This document shows, piece by piece, positions 58,613-64,000 of a stretch of DNA of 64,000 nt. The DNA is from Moniliella sp. 'wahieum' (Eukaryota > Basidiomycota > Moniliellomycetes > Moniliellales > Moniliellaceae), in assembly GCA_003971905.1 (NCBI GenBank), contig RSEE01000002.1:372001-436000 (forward strand), given 5' to 3'. The notes beneath the pieces were generated by a model, which saw only the letters and a list, made by a program, of their open reading frames with translations, was not told the origin of the DNA and ran no database searches. A program made the position numbers and the translations under genes. Positions within the stretch are counted from its first letter, which is position 1. Each line of letters starts with the position of its first letter.

Positions 58613-59242
58613 TCACCAGGCCGAGCTCGCCTCCTTGGAAGATGGAGGTTTCCTGGCACGAGCCCGCGCAGAAGGGCGTGTGCTTGATCCCTCTTGTTCA
58701 GGAAGTGATCTGGCGTGGGACAATACCCGTAGAGCATCTTTTTCCACTTGAGCCGCCCGCTGCTCCAACTGACCGAGGCGTGCTTGCGCCTCTTGTGCCC
58801 TCAGCGCCGACGCAGGGTCCAGGGAAGGCGCGACCTGCACCGCACTGAGATCGGGAGGGGGCACATTATGGTCGCCATGCTCGCCATCGTGGTGCGGATC
58901 GGCAGGGGCGGGGCTGAGCGCCATGCCGTCGAGGGCGGTGAGCTCAGTGGCGATGGCAGCCAGATCGGGAAGAGCCTGTTCGGGTGAGGTACCAGCGTCC
59001 TGCAGGGCCTGCGCCAATCCATCCACCCGACCTCGCAGCTGGCCTACCCTACGGGCCAACGGCGCCATCTGGTTGAAGGAGTGGTTGAACGCAGGCTGCA
59101 GTGCCGCCGCGGTCCCGGCCGAAATGCCTTCCCGCCACCCGTCGGTTTCGAACAGGCGCTCGGCCTTGAGGCGGTCCCGGGCCTCCATGCCTGAGGCGGG
59201 CTCCTCGTCGCTTGCAAGCCAGTCCGAGTCGGAGTCGCTCAT
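58613..59242 (-). CDS. YAE1: YAE1 family protein
   Basis: 209 aa in one clean frame, start ATG 59242 (MSDSDSDWLASDEEPASG), stop 58613. The Yae1 domain near residues 34-72 carries the spaced-glycine (deca-GX3) pattern: TDGWREGISAGTAAALQPAF and VGQLRGRVDGLAQAL. Yeast Yae1 with Lto1 adapts the ABC protein Rli1 to the cytosolic iron-sulfur assembly machinery, needed for ribosome recycling. The acidic Ser/Asp N-terminus and a coiled-coil-prone Ala/Gln-rich C-terminal half (ALRAQEAQARLGQLEQRAAQ) are visible. Divergent from the JmjC gene, 386 bp apart. Confidence 0.8.
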   Translation of the reverse strand: MSDSDSDWLASDEEPASGMEARDRLKAERLFETDGWREGISAGTAAALQPAFNHSFNQMAPLARRVGQLRGRVDGLAQALQDAGTSPEQALPDLAAIATELTALDGMALSPAPADPHHDGEHGDHNVPPPDLSAVQVAPSLDPASALRAQEAQARLGQLEQRAAQVEKDALRVLSHARSLPEQEGSSTRPSARARARKPPSSKEASSAW

Positions 59243-59628
59243 AGTAGGGGGTAGGGGGGTAGATGGATGGATGGATGGATGGTATCAGAGGCGGCAAGAG
59301 AGTCGAAAGAGCAGGCAGCAAACCAAACCGTCGGCGCTTGCCACGGCCAGGCCATGCTGGCATGTGGCACGCTGTGGATCGGTGCAATGGGCGGACTACA
59401 AAAATCGCCTCATCGGAGCGATGGGTGAGCACCGAGTGCGGTCACGCGCCAGACCAGAGGACGCCTGCGCGCTGGGCGGGCTAGTGCCTGCCTGTCGGCC
59501 TGCCTCGCAGCCAACCCACACGGGAATCACCCATCGCCCATCGCCCATCGCCCATCGCCCATCGCCCGTCCGTCGGCCATGGGCAACCAACCCACCAGTC
59601 GACGCTCGCCCCCCCCCCCCCGACACGC
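59243..59628. promoter_or_regulatory. divergent YAE1 / JmjC promoter
   Basis: 386 bp holding a GATG tetranucleotide repeat (59262-59281), a CCCATCG heptamer array of about five copies (59530-59567) and a 12-C run at about 59610-59621. Confidence 0.5.
59530..59567. repeat. CCCATCG minisatellite
   Basis: About five perfect tandem heptamers just upstream of the JmjC gene. Confidence 0.9.
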
Positions 59629-62552
59629 ATGCCCAAGCGCGCCTACACCGGCTACAGCTACGGCCCCGACGCCACCCCCGTCCCGCACGAGCCCGCCTCC
59701 ATTGCGCCCGAGCGTCTGTGGCGGCAGTACATCGCGCCCCGCCGCCCCGTCATCCTTGACGGCCTGCCCGACGACTTCCGCGCCCCGCGCTGGACGCACC
59801 TTCCCTATCTCGCTGCCCTCGCTGGCCACGTGCCTGTGCGTGTGGAGCCCCGCCACCCTACAGGGCAGTTTGGCACCGCCATCCCCCGCCGCACCGTACG
59901 CTTCGGCGAGTTCGTCGCCTCCCTCGGTCCCGACGCCAACCCTAGCGAGCGCGGAACTGTCTACCTCACCACCCAGTACGACGCGGCACCAGACAATCAG
60001 CAGGACGAGGACGAGCCCGCGTGGGAGGAGGACAAGTCCCGGTTGGGAAAGCGCCGCCGCGCCTCTTCGCCCCCCTCCTCCCGCTCATCGCCCGCCCCGA
60101 GCGAAGTGAGCGAGGTGAGCCTGACGCCGTCCGCGAGCGAACTGGACCCGCTGCTGCCGGCGCCCTGTCATGCGTTGGTCAGCGATTTCCCCCCGCAGCC
60201 CGCGCTGATGGGCAACCTTGTGCTGCAACAAGCCAATCTCTGGCTCGGTTCCACTCCGCTCCAGGATGCCACGACCGAGACGTCCACCCAGCGCGGCGGA
60301 ATGGTAGGTCAAACCTCGGGGCTCCACCACGATTTCCACGATAACCTCTATGTGCTCTTGTCGGGGGAAAAACGGTTTTTGCTCTTCCCTCCCGACGCGC
60401 ATTCCTACCTCCATCTACGGGGGGAGGTGGCACGCGTCCACCACAACGGCCTCATTGTGTATGAGCAGGATGATGAGGAGGACATGGAAGAGGACGAGGA
60501 GCAGGCGGCGGGTGTACCCCGTGTACCCCCTTCGGCTGGAGACTTGATCCGTGCCGATGGCCTCCCTGAGGTGCAGGCAGAGAAGTGGCGGGTACGCGCC
60601 CGTGTGCACAAGGTGCAGGAACTGGAGGACACCCTGGCTCAATCTCGTGGCGGTCCTGAGGCACAACGGGCACGCAACAAGCGCAAAGGCAAGGCACGCA
60701 TGAGTGCCCAGCTGGCCGATGCACTGGAGCAAGTCGTGCGCACAAAAGGGGTACGAGTTGGCGCGTTTGTTTGAACTTGGAATTCACCCCGTGCCGTATA
60801 TGGACGGCTCGGATTGGGGCTCCTCTGACTCTGATGGCTCTTCCTTATTCGTCCGACTCGGAGACCGAGCCCGAGGCAGAGCGGGCCCCACCGCGTCGCC
60901 TACGCACCAACGGCGGGTCTTCCTCGGCCCCGCCCAAACAAGAGGAGGAAGAGGAGGAAAGTGTGGACGAGGATGAGCTGGCTATGCTCTTGGACGATGC
61001 TACTGCCCCTATTCCTCCCCAGCTTGTGGCCTATCTCAAGCAACAGGAGGCAGGCGCGCCCGGATCAGAGGAGGACCAAGACGAGTCGAAGGACCAAGAG
61101 GACGAAAGTGAGGACGAGGGGGAGGACAGCGGAGTGGAGGAGGAGGAACTGGCCGCGCTCTTGGCAGAGGCGACAGAGCCTGTCCAGCGTCCGACGTACT
61201 CCCCGCCTGAGAAGTCCCGTGGGAAGCTAACCCGTGCTCAGCTGGAACAACTCAAGAAACGATTCGGTGTGGCCACAGAAACTTCTCCCACCCACGAAGA
61301 AGACACGCCCACCAACAGCTCGGAACTACAGCTGAGCACACCCATGCTGCGGGAGGCGGTATCGCTTGCCAATCCAAGGGCCCGCTAGTCGAGGTGGAGG
61401 AGGAGGACCTACGCTTGCTGGTGTACGACATTCCTCGGGCCTGGGCCTCTGCCGGTGCGCCGATCCTAGACCCTACCCTCGCTGCCCATTTGAGGGATGT
61501 ATGGGAGTTGTTGGACCAAGCTGCCGATTCGGAGGAGGAAGGGAAGAGGGGGAGAGGACATGGAGGAAAGCTCAGACGAGGAAGGACTTCCTTTCTTTGA
61601 TGATGCAGGCAGCATGGCCTCCTTCGACCCCCGTACCGCCGAGGATGGGGAAGGTTACCTGGAATTGTTGGACGCTAACACCCGTCCGGAGCCACCGAGT
61701 TTTTGCCAGATCAAGCCGCAAGACCTTTGGGCCCACTTTGGTCTGACCAAGGCCCCCAAACGCAAATCGCGCAAGGGCAAATTTGATCCCCAAGCGAAGG
61801 TGCCTCTGCCAGGCTGTCCTCCCCCCTTGGTGGCTCATCTCAAGCCGGGTCAGATGCTCTTCCTCCCCGCCTCGTGGTTCCATGAGGTGACTCCTATGCC
61901 TCTTCTTCCCCGGGGACGTGCACATGGCCCTCAACTACTGGTTCCACCCGCCTACGAACACCGTCGGCGCGCCCCAATACCGCACCAAGAAAAATGCAGG
62001 CAGCGCAGCTCTAGGGGAGGACGAAGCCAAGGGACTGCCTCCACGCTCTCGTTCGAAGCACCCTACATTGATACCGAGGTCTGGGATGAAATTCGCAAGG
62101 CGGTACAGGTCCAGCTGGACCAGGCTCAACAGGCTGTCGAACGGCATGCCGCGGAGGTTGAGGGACGCATTGTTACCCAAGAGGCGGACACGGTGGCGCG
62201 TAAGCTGCTTGCGCAAGTCAGTCGGTACACCGACGAGATGGACCAGGAAGAGGAGGACGGAGAGGAGAAGGAGGACGAGGACGAGGACGAGGATGAGGAT
62301 GAGGATGAGGACGAGGATGAAGAGGGTATGGTGGAGATTGATCTCGATACACTCCACTGAACAGGTGGCGTCGCTCATGTCGGTGTTTGGGGCTGAGGAG
62401 GATTCTGAAGAGGGGTCTAGGAAGCTCAAGGGGCACAAGAAGACCAAGCATCCTGATGGTCTGCCGAGAAGAAGAAGAAGAAGCACAAGAAGCATAATCG
62501 TGCCAAGAAAGTGCATAAGGAGGAACGGCCGAGTAAGCGGCGTCGTACCTGA
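59629..62552 (+). CDS. JmjC/cupin-8 domain protein with long acidic insert
   Basis: Likely Fe(II)/2-oxoglutarate dioxygenase. Start ATG 59629: MPKRAYTGYSYGPDATPV. The cupin-8 head includes RLWRQYIAPRRPVILDGLPD; the iron ligands are HHD in GLHHDFHDNLYVLLSGEKRF (60325-60333) and the distal His in FLPASWFHEVTP (61881-61883). Between them lie about 515 residues, mostly acidic (EEEEEESVDEDELAMLLDD, DESKDQEDESEDEGEDSG). After the barrel come MALNYWFHPPTN, a helical segment EIRKAVQVQLDQAQQAVERH, a Glu/Asp run (62271-62325) and, after a frame break near 62355, a Lys/Arg tail KKKKKHKKHNRAKKVHKEE ending at 62552, probably a nuclear signal. At least four frame breaks. Substrate unknown; related JmjC proteins hydroxylate proteins or RNA. 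Confidence 0.8.
62271..62325 (+). repeat. GAGGAC/GATGAG low-complexity repeat
   Basis: Encodes alternating Glu-Asp in the JmjC protein tail. Confidence 0.85.
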
Positions 62553-62680
62553 ACCGATATCCTCTCGTTGCGCTCCATATTAATCAACAATATTGCCTGA
62601 TTCCCCTCTCCTTCTGGTGGGCAACGCAGCCCTGGCATATGTTAAAGGGTTTCAACGTGTAATAGGACACAGCTTACTAG

Positions 62681-63015
62681 CTAGTTAGCCGCACGAGTGA
62701 CAAAAATCTCATCAGCCAGGTGCCTTGGGGGCCACTGCGCAGACAGTTTTGTTCCGGGCCTAACATCTCGGGGGAAAAGGAAAATAGCTGCACGCACGGC
62801 GTTCTCCAATGCTTGGATATGGACTGTTTTCCCCACCACGCAATGGGAGCCCCGTCCTCCCCGGGTCGCCAGCAATGTTGATGATAATCGATCGGAGTCT
62901 TACCCTTTAGTAGCTTCACTTGGTTTGGGTGCCCCAACCACACTGAAGAACGTTCGCGATCCGCGCCGCGGCTTTTCCGCCGGGGATGCGTTCGCTCAAC
63001 CACCCAGCCCGTCAT
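62681..63015 (-). CDS. hypothetical small protein
   Basis: A minus-strand frame ending at 62681 reads VVGKTVHIQALENAVRAAIF, LFPRDVRPGTKLSAQWPP and RHLADEIFVTRAAN with natural protein composition. Upstream (about 62900-63000) another frame reads FFSVVGAPKPSEATKG; a GTAAGA donor near 62904 suggests an intron between them, though the acceptor is not certain. The start is unresolved; 63015 marks an ATG in a different frame. I do not recognise the family. It would be divergent from the Notchless gene and convergent with the JmjC gene. Confidence 0.4.
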
Positions 63016-63292
63016 TCCTCCGTTCCCCGCCTACCCCCATCTAGTTTATCTCGGCATCCTCGCAAGACGGAAAGGATGCATTGGACGATGTGGTGCACTT
63101 TGGTATGGCGACGGATGAGCCTCTTCGAGCTCATCGATCGAGCCGTGGCACAATAAAAATAGTAGCCAAGGCGTTATAATTGGCGCGGGGTGCGAGTAAG
63201 TAAGCCCTGTCTCTTTTGCCCAGGGCCGAGGAAATTTTGTGTTTTTTCATTCGACTGGGGGCCGCGGTTGTCTTAACCACCACCCTTGCGCC
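63016..63292. promoter_or_regulatory. Notchless upstream region
   Basis: Short spacer upstream of the start at 63293; no motif recognised. Confidence 0.35.
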
Positions 63293-64000
63293 ATGTCGAC
63301 CAGATCCCGGTGCGCACAGCCAAGCGCCAGCGCCTCGCCGACAAGCAGGCTGCTGCAGCTGGCGAACAGCTCGAGGCCGATGGCCAACTCGGTCCGCGCA
63401 CCAGCTCGATTGTGGTGCAGTTGCAATCGGGCCAGGACGGGACGAGTTTGGGCCCGACGCTTTCCTTGCCGGCGCAGACGGGCCGCAAGCAGCTCGAGGC
63501 GATTGTCAATCGGCTCAGGAAGAGTTGCGCTTGAACGAGGACGATGATGAGGATGTTCCCTTTGCATTCCACGTTGCGCTGCCTGGGGACGCGGGCTTGC
63601 AGGACCGTCTGCCTATCACCACCTCGGTCTGGGCGGATGTGCTACAGGCTTCGGCCGCGCAAAAGCTAGGTCTGTCGACGGAAGATGTGTTGACGGTGGT
63701 ATTTGAGCCACAGGCTGTGTTCCGTGTGCGGCCCGTGACGCGCAACTCTTCCACCTTGTCGGGACACAGTGCGCCTATCCTCTGCTCCACCTTCTCCCCG
63801 ACCGGCACGCTGCTCGTCACGGGTTCCGGCGACCATACGGCACGTTCTGGGACCTGGAAAACGAGCAGCCAGTTCACGCGCTAGCAGGCCACCGTGGTTG
63901 GGTGTTGACGGCCGAATGGGAAGGACGGGAGCGTCGGCTCGCCACGGGCGACAAGACGGGGGATGTGTGGGTGTGGGATGCGCTCAATACCGAGGCGGGC
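63293..64000 (+). CDS. RSA4: Notchless homologue (NLE1 / RSA4), partial at right edge
   Basis: WD40 ribosome-assembly factor; in yeast the Rea1 AAA-ATPase pulls on its N-terminal MIDO domain to mature pre-60S particles. ATG 63293 in GCCATGTC; adding a base to the CC at 63300-63301 gives MSTQIPVRTAKRQRLADKQ. The N-terminal UBL-like NLE domain shows PFAFHVALPGDAGLQDRLPI and KLGLSTEDVLTVVFEPQAVF, RVRPVTRNSSTLSGH, then WD repeats begin: APILCSTFSPTGTLLVTGSG, DHTARFWDLENE (after a frame break near 63846), LAGHRGWVLTAEWEG, LATGDKTGDVWVWD. The remaining repeats lie beyond 64000. The order MIDO-then-WD with LSGH.API is specific for this family. Confidence 0.88.

Noticed and set aside
58324-58848. Plus-strand open frame after the tRNA
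   Set aside because: Overlaps YAE1 in antisense and has no protein-like pattern.

Overview
The window is nuclear DNA of a compact, GC-rich fungus. Evidence: short spliceosomal introns (53-96 nt, GTRNGT donors, CTAAC/CTGAC branch points), a GH16 chitin transglycosylase, the urea transporter DUR3, isocitrate lyase, a HAL/SAT4-type kinase, and a uL2 ribosomal protein whose N-terminus looks basidiomycete. I favour a basidiomycete, perhaps Ustilaginomycotina; that placement is inference.

Layout. 1-1.4 kb: possible left-edge partial gene on the minus strand. 4.9-15.5 kb: C2H2 zinc-finger protein, UBP14-type deubiquitinase, sulfite reductase flavoprotein MET10 and DUR3. 15.5-21.1 kb: no host gene; at 17.0-19.8 kb lies a head-to-tail dimer of a small non-autonomous LTR element bounded by a 5-bp target duplication. 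21.1-28.2 kb: DUF726/TMCO4-like protein, CRH-type glycosidase, bZIP factor. 28.2-31.8 kb: gene-poor, rich in short palindromes. 31.8-48.6 kb: isocitrate lyase, F-box-like membrane protein, PMS1, RED-like splicing factor, HAL-type kinase, uL2, forkhead factor. 48.7-64 kb: unknown small ORF, GH47 mannosidase, FLX1-like carrier, TCF25/Rqc1, intron-containing tRNA-Val, YAE1, JmjC protein with a very long acidic insert, unknown small gene, and the start of Notchless/RSA4.

The most important caveat is quality: most conserved genes, even uL2, are cut by single-base frame shifts, and wherever I worked them out nearly all are explained by a homopolymer run one base too short. DUR3, the DUF726 gene, the F-box gene and YAE1 read cleanly. 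I treat this as sequencing or consensus error, not gene decay, so gene spans below cross these breaks.

The genes are housekeeping and do not form one pathway. MET10 (sulfate assimilation) and DUR3 (urea uptake) are nutrient genes, each with plausible nutrient-responsive promoter motifs (CACGTG boxes and GATA sites). UBP14, TCF25/Rqc1, uL2, YAE1 and Notchless concern ribosomes and protein turnover. Genes are mostly in divergent or convergent pairs with 0.1-1 kb spacing.
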